Below, piece by piece: positions 1 through 7,909 of a stretch of 33,169 bases of DNA. Below the pieces are notes generated by a model, which was not told the DNA's origin, searched no databases, and saw only the letters and a list, made by a program, of their open reading frames with translations. How positions within the stretch are numbered: the first letter of the stretch is position 1; the number at the start of each line of letters is the position of its first letter. The stretch spans positions 1 through 33,169 of the forward strand of contig JAGBFU010000043.1 of NCBI GenBank assembly GCA_017936285.1, read 5' to 3'. The stretch comes from Marinifilaceae bacterium. Its GTDB lineage: Bacteria; Bacteroidota; Bacteroidia; Bacteroidales; Marinifilaceae. A program made the position numbers and the translations under genes.

Positions 1-299
1 GTGCAAGGAGAGAGCAGAAGCCAAGTTTACTTGGATTATGCCGAACCGCAGCCGATTTTGCGGCATTGCGTAGCAATGGCGAACACTAGTGCAAGGAGAG
101 AGCAGAAGCCAAGTTTACTTGGATTATGCCGAACCGCAGCCGATTTTGCGACATTGCGTAGCAATGGCGAACACTAGTGCAAGGAGAGAGCAGAAGCCAA
201 GTTTACTTGGATTATGCCGAACCGCGAGGAGTAGAAGCACACGAAGTGTGGTTAACCGCAGCCGATTTTGCGGAAACACGAAGTGTTTGCGAATTTGGA
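1..299. repeat. Tandem hairpin-rich repeat, three units; gene-free region
   Basis: Unit 1 (1-88) and unit 2 (89-176) are 88 bp and nearly identical; the visible change is gcggc to gcgac near 151. Unit 3 (177-299) shares the first ~49 bp and then switches to another module. Each unit has a hairpin CCAAGT-TT-ACTTGG (21-34, 109-122, 197-210) framed by GCA/TGC. Units 1 and 2 add CATTGC-GTA-GCAATG (64-78, 152-166). Unit 3 instead has CACAC-GAA-GTGTG (238-250) and AAACAC-GAA-GTGTTT (274-288), with CCGCA/TGCGG between them. A diverged copy lies at 29097-29440, so this is an interspersed family. A short open frame across the units is low-complexity and reads as spurious. The left edge may continue outside the window. 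Confidence 0.9.
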
Positions 300-323
300 G
301 TTAATTAGAAATTAGGAATTAGG

Positions 324-3263
324 ATGAGACGGTATTTTAGATATTTAATGTTACTGATTGCAGGAGTGCTATTTCTTGCATGTAACGATGAGGTGAATAA
401 TAAGGAGCCTCTGCTAACAGTGGATGATGAATATGTAGGTAGCGTTAAACATTTTTTGTTGGGTGACGAGACGGCAAATTTCTCACAGAGCGATGTTCGC
501 TGTTTTCTTATGACAGAGGATGGAGAAAAGATTATGCGTTATTGTACCCATAAACGTGTGGATAGTATATCTGAGGTCGAGTTGACGACAGGATTGAAGG
601 ATGGTATTTATCGTCTGCTCTATTTTGAGTATGATCTTCCCAGACAAAATAACGGCCCTCTCCAGACAAGAGAGTTTGGACTTGGCGGTAGAATAAAAGT
701 TGCTAATGGTCAGGTTGTTATGTTGGATAACTTTAATGCTTCAATGGGTTTTTCGGGCGAGGGCACAAAAGAGTCTCCGTTTGTGATTACTTCGGCTAAA
801 CATCTTGAGCGTTTGGCAAGTTTGGTAAATGGTACATTAACCAATAAGAGTGTAAATAATAGTACCTATTTTGCTCAATATGCAGATATTGATGTTTGGG
901 AGGTTTGTTGGGATTTTCCTGATGGTTATGGGTGGTATCCGATTGGTTTTACAAATGTATTGCCGTTCCGTGGACACTATAATGGTAAAGGATACTCTAT
1001 TGAAGGTCTCTATTCATACAGAAATGTCTCAAGTGGAGTGGGATTGTTCGGATTTATCCATACTGCCGAGATTGATAGTGTTGTTCTTAAAGGAGCTGAG
1101 ATTTATGGATTGTATGCCACAGGAGGTATTGCCGGAGCTGTTGTAACATCGGCAGGAAAGCGCGAGCCCTCGACAATAAACCATTGCAAGGTGATGAACT
1201 CTGTTATCTCCGGTGCAAGAGAGGTAAACGGTGATGTTGATACATGGAGTGCATCGATCGGTGGTATCGTTGGAGCTGTTGATGCATATGCGATATTCTT
1301 GGCCAATGGATGTAGTGTTGATAGTGAAACGGTTGTTAATGGCGCCAATTGTGTAGGAGGAATATTGGGCGGTGGAAATCTATACTCTGCAATCCAGATA
1401 GCAAATTGCTCCAATAGTGCAGAGGTGAGTGCTGCTTATTCTGCTGTTGGTGGTATTATTGGAAGTGCTGATACTGTTACTGTTGTTGCATGTCGCAATA
1501 GCAATAAAGTAACCGGAGCAATTAAATATAGTGGCGGTGATGATGGAAATAGCGGGATGTCTGCCGGTGGAATTATAGGCGGTTCAGGTTGCTCTGCAAT
1601 ATCGGCATGTGTAAATAGTGGTAATGTTAGTGGAAATGACGGAGTTGGTGGAATCATTGGTAGTACCAGGTTGGGAGATGGTTCTGAGGTATATTATAAT
1701 ACTACCAATTTGCGCTATTGCCTGAATAGCGGAGAGATTTCGGGAAATAATAATGTAGCAGGATTATGCGGAGAGGCGCAATTTACCGGTTATGCTTTGT
1801 GCAATCAAGGTGTTGTAGAGGGGAATAATTGTGTGGCCGGAGTTGTTGGATATTCACCTGCAGCAGCTATATTGAATTGCGTAAATAGTGCATCTATTAA
1901 TGGAAAAGAGTATGTTGCCGGAATCATTGGACAATCAACTTGGGGAACATTGGCAATAAATCAGAATTATGGTTCAGTTACCTCAAAAGGAAACTATGCC
2001 GCAGGAGTGGTGGCACTTACCGGAGATAATGTTATTCTGAATTATTGCGAGAATAGTGCTCCAATTATGAGCGAAGGTCCGGATCCTAAAACCGGTGGTG
2101 TTGTTGCCGAGTTTGGTTTGCCAAGTGAGTGGACTGCAGACAGAATAGCTTCGGTTGTTATTGGAGCTCTGGAGGTAGTTAATGGTTTGATAATCTCTCC
2201 TCTGGCATCGGCTACAACCGGTGCATTGCTTGAGGGGGGAATGGTTACAAATAAAATAGGCCTTTACTGTATAAATGTAGGAGTTGGCCTCTTCTATCTT
2301 CCTGCCGATATCTATTTTTATGGTGCCGGAGTGTATAATGTGTTTAATAAAGAGTATGCTGTAGAAATTGATTATGAGAATGAGTTGGAGATAGATAAAA
2401 TATCTACAACTATAACTTCAACAATTCAGTCAATTCGCAATAGTAGTGCAACCTGGAAGGAGTATGATGATCGCATAGAGGCTTTGAGAGCTATGTGCGA
2501 ATCTTCTGATGATTCTCAACTTAAAACATTCAATCAGAATCTTAATGATACAAGAAATGAAAGGTCTGCTAGTATTGCGGAGCTTCGTGAAACGAAAGAA
2601 GTTATTCATACAGCTATAGGTGGATGCTGTATTCTTGTAGGCACTGTTGCCGGAATTGTTGCTGCAATTCCTAGTGGAGGTTCAAGTATTCTTGTTGTTG
2701 CTACAGAAATAGCTACTGTGGTTGGTATGGGAACCAGTGTAATAGGTGGATTGAATGGTATTGTACAAGGATGTACTGATTACACCTATAATGCAACAAT
2801 TGCATCGCAGTGTGTGAATAGCGGAGAGATTAGTGCACCTAATGCAAGTGGCGGATATGTAGGTGGAGTTGTTGGTTCAACCAGCGACTATGCAATTATT
2901 CGCGATTGTATAAATACGGCAAGTTGTAATGCTCCCGGAGCAAATCGAGGGCAAATGACAGGAAGAGCAAATCCTAAGGTAGAGATTTATAACTCTTTGG
3001 CAATTGGAAGTGCTTCGGGCTGGAGTGGCTTTGCAGGTACAGATAAGTCATCTGTAACGTATGGTGGTTTATACTACTACTTGTCAGGTCAGACTAATGT
3101 CAGTGGAAATTATGGAGATCAGGGAACAGAGTTGAATTCATCTCAATTGGGCAGTTCGGATAGTTTCAGCGGATGGAGTATTGGTTCTGACAACTCATTG
3201 TGGAGTATCCAAAGTGAAACAACGCCAGCTTATCCAATACCATTAAATTCCGAGGCGATGTAA
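324..3263 (+). CDS. GLUG-repeat surface lipoprotein with helical/hydrophobic insert
   Basis: This is a 979-residue predicted lipoprotein. It has a basic N-terminus, a hydrophobic stretch and a lipobox ending FLAC (Cys20) followed by Asn-Asp. Residues ~30-140 look like a small beta domain. Residues ~143-230 resemble the region that usually precedes GLUG repeats (GxGTxxxPF...W-P-IG...F-G...G-G-YSI-GL). From ~235 to 595 there are about ten GLUG-type repeats (VGGIIG / VAGVVG followed by C-x-NSG-x-ISG), and the pattern resumes at ~825-885. Between them, residues ~600-825 differ: a charged helical stretch (~690-763) is followed by a Gly/Ala/Val-rich hydrophobic hairpin (~766-815). The family is common on Bacteroidales surfaces, sometimes linked to adhesion, but substrates are unknown. 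The ATG follows a run of TTAGGA repeat sequence, which gives an AGGA about six bases upstream. No clear promoter is visible. It probably stands alone, as it ends at a strong terminator. Confidence 0.88.
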   Translation: MRRYFRYLMLLIAGVLFLACNDEVNNKEPLLTVDDEYVGSVKHFLLGDETANFSQSDVRCFLMTEDGEKIMRYCTHKRVDSISEVELTTGLKDGIYRLLYFEYDLPRQNNGPLQTREFGLGGRIKVANGQVVMLDNFNASMGFSGEGTKESPFVITSAKHLERLASLVNGTLTNKSVNNSTYFAQYADIDVWEVCWDFPDGYGWYPIGFTNVLPFRGHYNGKGYSIEGLYSYRNVSSGVGLFGFIHTAEIDSVVLKGAEIYGLYATGGIAGAVVTSAGKREPSTINHCKVMNSVISGAREVNGDVDTWSASIGGIVGAVDAYAIFLANGCSVDSETVVNGANCVGGILGGGNLYSAIQIANCSNSAEVSAAYSAVGGIIGSADTVTVVACRNSNKVTGAIKYSGGDDGNSGMSAGGIIGGSGCSAISACVNSGNVSGNDGVGGIIGSTRLGDGSEVYYNTTNLRYCLNSGEISGNNNVAGLCGEAQFTGYALCNQGVVEGNNCVAGVVGYSPAAAILNCVNSASINGKEYVAGIIGQSTWGTLAINQNYGSVTSKGNYAAGVVALTGDNVILNYCENSAPIMSEGPDPKTGGVVAEFGLPSEWTADRIASVVIGALEVVNGLIISPLASATTGALLEGGMVTNKIGLYCINVGVGLFYLPADIYFYGAGVYNVFNKEYAVEIDYENELEIDKISTTITSTIQSIRNSSATWKEYDDRIEALRAMCESSDDSQLKTFNQNLNDTRNERSASIAELRETKEVIHTAIGGCCILVGTVAGIVAAIPSGGSSILVVATEIATVVGMGTSVIGGLNGIVQGCTDYTYNATIASQCVNSGEISAPNASGGYVGGVVGSTSDYAIIRDCINTASCNAPGANRGQMTGRANPKVEIYNSLAIGSASGWSGFAGTDKSSVTYGGLYYYLSGQTNVSGNYGDQGTELNSSQLGSSDSFSGWSIGSDNSLWSIQSETTPAYPIPLNSEAM

Positions 3264-3286
3264 GAATCTATTATAATAATAAACAG

Positions 3287-3324
3287 TTCGCCCCTGCTTA
3301 AAGATCTTCAAGAGCAGGGGCGAA
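3287..3324. terminator. Strong bidirectional Rho-independent terminator
   Basis: A perfect 12-bp inverted repeat, TTCGCCCCTGCT (3287-3298) and AGCAGGGGCGAA (3313-3324), encloses a 14-base loop. It is followed by ATTTTATTGTTT on the plus side and by a T-rich run on the minus side. It sits between the convergent ends of the GLUG lipoprotein gene and the RelA-type gene, so it can serve both. Confidence 0.93.
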
Positions 3325-3342
3325 ATTTTATTGTTTAATATC

Positions 3343-5535
3343 TTATCCGTTTTGGCGCGAAACTTTTATGATTCCTTTCAGTGAGCGGACACGTGCAATG
3401 AATTGATCAAGGTGCTGAGAGTCGCTGACCATAATAGTCAAGCTACCATCGAAACCTCCATCGGTAGAGTTTACCGAAATAGAACGCATACTTACGTGGC
3501 TGTCTTTTGATACAAGTTCGGTAAGTTGTGTCAATATGATTCCGCTTGAACCGGAACCGACAATCTTAAGTGTTGCCTGATATGAACTTCCTCCCTTGTT
3601 TGTCCATTGTGTTTTGACAAAACGATATGGATAGCGACGCATCATCTCCTGCACATTCTTGCAGTTGGTACGGTGCACCTTTATGCCCTCGCCTATTGAA
3701 ACAAAGCCCACAATATCATCGCCATAGACCGGGTTACAGCACTTGGCAAATTTATACTCAACGCTATCAACGGTTTTATCAATAAGCAGGACATTAGAGT
3801 ATGACGAACGATTCTCAGGAGTGAACTTAACCTCGTTCTGAGGCTGTGGGGCAACAGGTTGCGGAACCTCCTCTTTTGCTGTAAGAATCTCTTTAATCTC
3901 GGCGAAATCATAACGCTCCTCACCAATAGCCTGGTACAACTCCTTGGCATATTTGTATTTATAGTAGAGCATTAGTTTGCGAAGAACGTCGTCGTTAAAC
4001 TCCATCTTCCAGTTCTTGATTCTGCGCATCAAAGCCTCTTTGCCAATCTCGGCAAGTTTGTTTGCCTGCTCATTTAAAAACTGGCGAATTTTATTTCGCG
4101 CCTTTGTTGTTACTGTAAAGTTCAACCAGTCAGCTTTGGGTTGCTGATTGGGCGAGGTTGTGATTGAAATCTGGTCTCCGTTTTTAAGGACATATTTCAA
4201 TGTCTCGTTTCGTTGGTTTACAATACCTCCCACACATTTTGCTCCAAGATTTGAGTGGATAGAGTAGGCAAAGTCAAGTAGTGTAGCACCGGCATGCAGA
4301 GTTACCAGATCACCCTTTGGGGTAAATACATGTACCTCTTTGTCGTGCAAATCAATCTGCATATCATCAAGTAAGTCAATAGCGTTGCTATCTTTACTTT
4401 CAAGAATCTCACGCAACTCATTCAGCCAATTCTCGACAACCATATCAGAGCTACCGCCCTTGTACTTCCAGTGTGCAGCAAAGCCTCGCTCGGCAATCTC
4501 GTCCATACGCTCTGTTCGAATCTGAACCTCAACCCATCGGTTCTGTGGACCAAGAACAGTGGCATGAAGCGACTCGTATCCATTTGACTTTGGAACAGAG
4601 AGCCAGTCACGAAGACGTTCCGGATTCGGATGATAAATATCGGTTACCACAGAATAAACCTTCCAGCAATCGGGTTTCTCATCCTCGCCCTTGCTGTCAA
4701 TTATAAAGCGAATGGCAAAGATATCGCATATATCCTCGAACTCGACATGCTTTGTTCTGATCTTGTTCAGAATAGAGGCGATGGTCTTTGTTCTGGCCTT
4801 CATATGGTATTTTACACCACGCTTGTCAAGCTCTGCGCGAATAGGTGCTGCAAACTCCTGGATATAGGCCTCGCGTGCACTTTTGCTATCCTTTAACTTA
4901 CGCTCAATATCTGCGTATGTTTCTGGCATAGTTATTCGTAGGGCGCGCTCCTCCATCTCAGACTTCAAATTGTATAGACCCAAGCGGTGTGCAATAGGAA
5001 TATAGATGAAATTGGTTTCATCGGCAAGTTTTAACTTCTCATCCTCGCTTAATGTTTCGCACTTGCGAAGCATATATAACTTCTCGGCCAGAAAAATAAG
5101 TTGAACGCGTATATCCTCGGCAAAACCAAGTAACAGCTTTCTGAAGTTTTCGGAGTTTATAATACCCTGTTTCTCCTTAAGCTTGGTAATCTGTTTTAAA
5201 CCGCGGCTGATATTGGCAACTCTTGAGCCGAATTGTTTGTTAATATCTTCGAGTGTAATTTGGTCCGAGTTAAATGTATCATAAAGTAGGGTACATATAA
5301 TAGAGGTTCTGCCCAAACCAATTTCACGACTGATCATTATGGCAATATCCAGTTCCTCGTTGATTCTCTCTGCTGCTTTGTCAGCAGGAAGATGCATAAC
5401 GTTACGAATAGCTATGCGAAGAGCATCTTTTATCTGCTTGATATCCTTGGGCGAACCAAGATTTCTACACGATGTCAAAAGGGTCTGAAACTTCTCGCCA
5501 ACAATCTCTCTATACTTTATTAGTATGTTGTTCAT
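3343..5535 (-). CDS. relA: RelA-type (p)ppGpp synthetase with degenerate hydrolase domain
   Basis: The protein has 730 residues, the usual length of a long RelA/SpoT homologue (RSH). The synthetase domain (~245-360) looks intact: RLRDWLSVPKSNGYESLH (307-324), then EVQIRT (336-341) and FAAHWKYKGG. A TGS domain follows (~400-460: VHVFTPKGD...LDFAYSIHS), then a helical region, a Cys-rich segment (KFAKCCNPV...HRTNC) and a C-terminal ACT domain. The N-terminal HD-hydrolase domain is recognisable but lacks its metal ligands: the expected LLHD is LLYD (83-86), the following E-D pair is N-S (89-90), and the DRLHNMR motif reads EKLYMLR. I infer a synthetase-only enzyme making ppGpp from GTP/GDP and ATP in the stringent response. 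A separate bifunctional RSH should exist elsewhere in the genome. It is transcribed alone from the promoter at 5558-5589. Confidence 0.95.
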   Translation of the reverse strand: MNNILIKYREIVGEKFQTLLTSCRNLGSPKDIKQIKDALRIAIRNVMHLPADKAAERINEELDIAIMISREIGLGRTSIICTLLYDTFNSDQITLEDINKQFGSRVANISRGLKQITKLKEKQGIINSENFRKLLLGFAEDIRVQLIFLAEKLYMLRKCETLSEDEKLKLADETNFIYIPIAHRLGLYNLKSEMEERALRITMPETYADIERKLKDSKSAREAYIQEFAAPIRAELDKRGVKYHMKARTKTIASILNKIRTKHVEFEDICDIFAIRFIIDSKGEDEKPDCWKVYSVVTDIYHPNPERLRDWLSVPKSNGYESLHATVLGPQNRWVEVQIRTERMDEIAERGFAAHWKYKGGSSDMVVENWLNELREILESKDSNAIDLLDDMQIDLHDKEVHVFTPKGDLVTLHAGATLLDFAYSIHSNLGAKCVGGIVNQRNETLKYVLKNGDQISITTSPNQQPKADWLNFTVTTKARNKIRQFLNEQANKLAEIGKEALMRRIKNWKMEFNDDVLRKLMLYYKYKYAKELYQAIGEERYDFAEIKEILTAKEEVPQPVAPQPQNEVKFTPENRSSYSNVLLIDKTVDSVEYKFAKCCNPVYGDDIVGFVSIGEGIKVHRTNCKNVQEMMRRYPYRFVKTQWTNKGGSSYQATLKIVGSGSSGIILTQLTELVSKDSHVSMRSISVNSTDGGFDGSLTIMVSDSQHLDQFIARVRSLKGIIKVSRQNG

Positions 5536-5557
5536 AGTATCGTCTAATTTAGTCTCT

Positions 5558-5589
5558 CAAAGTTAAAATTTAAACATTTGAAAAGCAAG
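5558..5589 (-). promoter_or_regulatory. Bacteroidetes-type promoter for the relA-type gene
   Basis: On the minus strand, TAACTTTG (5558-5565) matches the -7 consensus TAnnTTTG. CTTG (5586-5589) lies 20 bp upstream, one base from the -33 TTTG. The start codon follows at 5535, giving a short leader. Confidence 0.65.
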
Positions 5590-5622
5590 ATATTTAAATC
5601 AAATTAACCTAAATTATATAAA

Positions 5623-5658
5623 TTTGAATTATACAAATCTCTTATTTTACTAATTTTG
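5623..5658 (+). promoter_or_regulatory. Candidate promoter for the lipocalin-like gene
   Basis: TAATTTTG (5651-5658) fits the -7 consensus TAnnTTTG. The nearest TTTG (5623-5626) is 24 bp upstream, a few bases more than usual, so the -33 assignment is weaker. The ATG is 33 bp downstream. Confidence 0.5.
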
Positions 5659-5690
5659 CGTTTAGTGAAACTAACTAAAAAGTTATAGAT

Positions 5691-6338
5691 ATGAAGAGGA
5701 TAAAATTTATTAAAAGTATGCTGATGATCTCCATTTTGGCACCTTTTGTTGCCTGTTCTGAAGGAGATAATGGTTTTGATATTAACGGCAGTTGGATCTC
5801 TCACAATGAGAACTATGAGGATTGGAGCATATATACCTTTGATTATGATGCTTCTGTATCGTATCAGGACGTGGATGGTGTAAAATTCACAGGAACATAT
5901 TCATACAGTAATAAGGATGAAGTGGTTGCAATGAATATAACCAATACAAACAGCGAGAGCTATAGCGGTATAGTTACTTTGGGCATAACTGAGGTTGATG
6001 GTTATATGTTGCTGGACTTAGGTGAAGAGGGTACATCACAATACTATTCAATTACACCTGCCACTAAGATTGTGGGAGAGTGGCGCTGGCGAAATGGAGA
6101 TGACTGGAAAAAATATATCTTTAAATCCAATGGAGAGTTTGATTTGATTGATAATACAGGAAGTCAAAGCAGAGGTACATACACATATCATAAAGCTGAT
6201 CGTTTGCTTGTCATCAAGACAACATATGCCGAGAGTGGTACATTGGGCGAGGAGATTTATCTGGTGAATCTATACAAAGAGCTTATTCTTTTGGAGGAGC
6301 CTAATGGAGATTCTTATATTTACGAGAATATAAATTAG
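5691..6338 (+). CDS. Lipocalin-like lipoprotein with two repeats
   Basis: This is a 215-residue predicted lipoprotein with a basic start, a hydrophobic segment and lipobox FVAC (Cys22). The mature part contains two similar beta-rich halves. Each opens with a G-x-W signature (GSW at 33-35, GEW at 129-131), followed by a Y/F-rich strand and a GTYTY-like strand (FTGTYSYS, RGTYTYH). This resembles the lipocalin-like/DUF5004-type lipoproteins of Bacteroidales, here as an internal duplication. The ligand and role are unknown. The gene is 7 bp upstream of nth and probably co-transcribed with it, which may mean only shared promoter use. The family assignment rests on the G-x-W motif and general composition. 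Confidence 0.7.
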   Translation: MKRIKFIKSMLMISILAPFVACSEGDNGFDINGSWISHNENYEDWSIYTFDYDASVSYQDVDGVKFTGTYSYSNKDEVVAMNITNTNSESYSGIVTLGITEVDGYMLLDLGEEGTSQYYSITPATKIVGEWRWRNGDDWKKYIFKSNGEFDLIDNTGSQSRGTYTYHKADRLLVIKTTYAESGTLGEEIYLVNLYKELILLEEPNGDSYIYENIN

Positions 6339-6345
6339 TAAATGA

Positions 6346-6990
6346 ATGAAAAGAGAGGAGCGATATAAAGAGTTATTGGCCTGGTTCTCACGGAGTATGC
6401 CCGATGCCAAAAGTGAATTGAACTACTCAAATCCTTTTGAACTGCTTGTTGCAGTTGTATTGAGTGCGCAGTGTACAGATAAAAGGGTCAATCTCACAAC
6501 TCCTGCTCTTTTTGCCAAATATCCTGATGCAGCGGCAATGGCCGGCGCATCTGTTGAGGAGATATACTCGCTAATCTCTTCGATATCTTTTCCAAACAAT
6601 AAAGCGTTGCATCTGTCGCAGATGGCTAAAAAACTGCTCTCTGATTTTGGTGGCGAGGTGCCAAGCGGGATGGAGGAGTTACAAACATTACCCGGAGTGG
6701 GGCGTAAAACCGCCAACGTTGTACGTGCGGTTGCTTTCAATATTCCGGCGATGCCTGTGGATACCCACGTTTTCAGAGTGGCAGCCAGAATAGGTTTGTC
6801 AGAAAAAGCAAAGACGCCCGATGAAACCGAGCGTCAATTGGTATCCTATATTCCGAAAGAGATGTTGGCGGATGCTCACCACTGGATTCTACTGCATGGG
6901 CGTTATGTATGTACTGCCAGAAAGCCCAAATGTAATGAGTGCGGAGTATCGAAGTGGTGCAAAAGTTATTCTAGTTCTTCCAAAGTTTAA
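6346..6990 (+). CDS. nth: Endonuclease III (DNA glycosylase/AP lyase)
   Basis: The 214-residue protein matches the usual endonuclease III length. It removes oxidised pyrimidines from DNA and nicks the abasic site in base-excision repair. The helix-hairpin-helix reads LQTLPGVGRKTANVV with catalytic Lys121, and the catalytic Asp139 is in PVDTHVFRV. The C-terminal [4Fe-4S] ligands have the canonical spacing C189-x6-C196-x2-C199-x5-C205. The early SAQCTD motif (40-45) is also typical. The last 20 bp overlap the 3' end of the convergent ECF S-component gene, so there is no room for a separate terminator and antisense overlap of the mRNAs is likely. Confidence 0.97.
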   Translation: MKREERYKELLAWFSRSMPDAKSELNYSNPFELLVAVVLSAQCTDKRVNLTTPALFAKYPDAAAMAGASVEEIYSLISSISFPNNKALHLSQMAKKLLSDFGGEVPSGMEELQTLPGVGRKTANVVRAVAFNIPAMPVDTHVFRVAARIGLSEKAKTPDETERQLVSYIPKEMLADAHHWILLHGRYVCTARKPKCNECGVSKWCKSYSSSSKV

Positions 6991-7477
6991 GCAGGAAGTA
7001 ACCTCCGATAAACTGGATGTGCATACCCAAAATTCCAAGTCTGAAATCTTGAACAGCTACATAGAAATCCTGAACCATAGCCCACTCAATAAGAGTTCCG
7101 ACTACCTGATAGAAGAATACCACTCTTGCCAGCAGGGCAATAGATACTCTTTTTGTTTTATGAGCAACATATGAGGCTGCTGCTACAAGCAACATGGATT
7201 TTATCAGAATGATTGGCAATACCTCACCTCCCGGCATTCCGAAAAGCATGTGATTGATAAGTGGTGATGCAATACCGCACATCAAACCGACTCTCCAACC
7301 GTATTTGTAGGCTGCAATCAATGTAAAGAAGTAAATAGGCAGAATCATCAAGCCTCCATTTGGAATAAGGTGGCATAGTTGTGGCAAAATGATGTTGCCT
7401 GCAACAAAGGCTGCTGCATAAAGGTAACTCTTGTAGCTCTTAAGGCTCAATGAGTATAAATTTGTTGTACTCTCCAT
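6971..7477 (-). CDS. ECF transporter S component (vitamin-type substrate binding)
   Basis: This 168-residue protein is almost entirely hydrophobic, with about five to six membrane segments. Conserved-looking features are the HLIPNGGLMILPIYF stretch (~36-50), a loop with GWRVGLMCGIASPLINH, and AASYVAHKTKR. Length and pattern fit the small membrane S components of energy-coupling factor transporters, which bind a vitamin or cofactor precursor and use a shared EcfA-A'-T module. No ATPase or T component is encoded here, so it would rely on a module elsewhere. The substrate cannot be read from the sequence. It is the last gene of the minus-strand operon and follows the DUF1893 gene by 18 bp. Confidence 0.78.
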   Translation of the reverse strand: MESTTNLYSLSLKSYKSYLYAAAFVAGNIILPQLCHLIPNGGLMILPIYFFTLIAAYKYGWRVGLMCGIASPLINHMLFGMPGGEVLPIILIKSMLLVAAASYVAHKTKRVSIALLARVVFFYQVVGTLIEWAMVQDFYVAVQDFRLGILGMHIQFIGGYFLLKLWKN

Positions 7478-7495
7478 ATCTGTTGTTTTTAATAT

Positions 7496-7909
7496 TTACC
7501 TGTTCAAAAAATTCTCTATGAGTGGCAGGCACTCTTCCGGTGTATTAACAGTGTTGCACAGCGTCTCCACCGGACATACCCCATCACCGTTGCGGTTTAT
7601 AATGTGCGGGACACTTTTTGCAAAACTATGCATTATTTTGCAATCTTGCAATAGTTTTATTGCATTATTGCTAATAATATCTGCATAAATTTCCTCCACA
7701 CCTCCAAGAATCATCAAAGCAGCAGCTCCTTTGCCTATAACCTTGTCTGCAATAAATGCTCCTTTCATAATTTCCGGACTCTCTTTCAATATGGTAAACA
7801 GATCTTTTACTCCACGTTGTGTAAAAGTGTATATCTCTCCACTATTCTCAATAACGCATGAATATCCCCCCTGGTGCAGAATCTCTATAATCTTCTCTTT
7901 ATCCCTCAT
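7496..7909 (-). CDS. DUF1893 domain protein
   Basis: The 137-residue protein is recognisable as DUF1893 (the TM1506 family, with a cytidine-deaminase-like fold). Family-like motifs are DKVIGKGAAALMILGGV (55-71), the C-terminal NRNGDGVCPVETLC (105-118), and an early SCVIENSGEIYTF strand. The CPxE-x2-C arrangement recalls the metal-binding part of deaminases, but no enzymatic role has been established to my knowledge. The start overlaps the end of the GSCFA gene by 11 bp, which argues for translational coupling. Confidence 0.8.
   Translation of the reverse strand: MRDKEKIIEILHQGGYSCVIENSGEIYTFTQRGVKDLFTILKESPEIMKGAFIADKVIGKGAAALMILGGVEEIYADIISNNAIKLLQDCKIMHSFAKSVPHIINRNGDGVCPVETLCNTVNTPEECLPLIENFLNR

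Noticed and set aside
89..304. 71-residue open frame across the repeat units
   Set aside because: It is the translation of a tandem DNA repeat, with no start signal and an odd composition. Repeat units are 88 bp, so they change frame from copy to copy.
1103..1657. Long Pro/Thr-rich minus-strand frames opposite the GLUG repeats
   Set aside because: They are antisense shadows created by the Gly/Ile/Val-rich repeat codons. They lack start signals and do not continue beyond the repeats.
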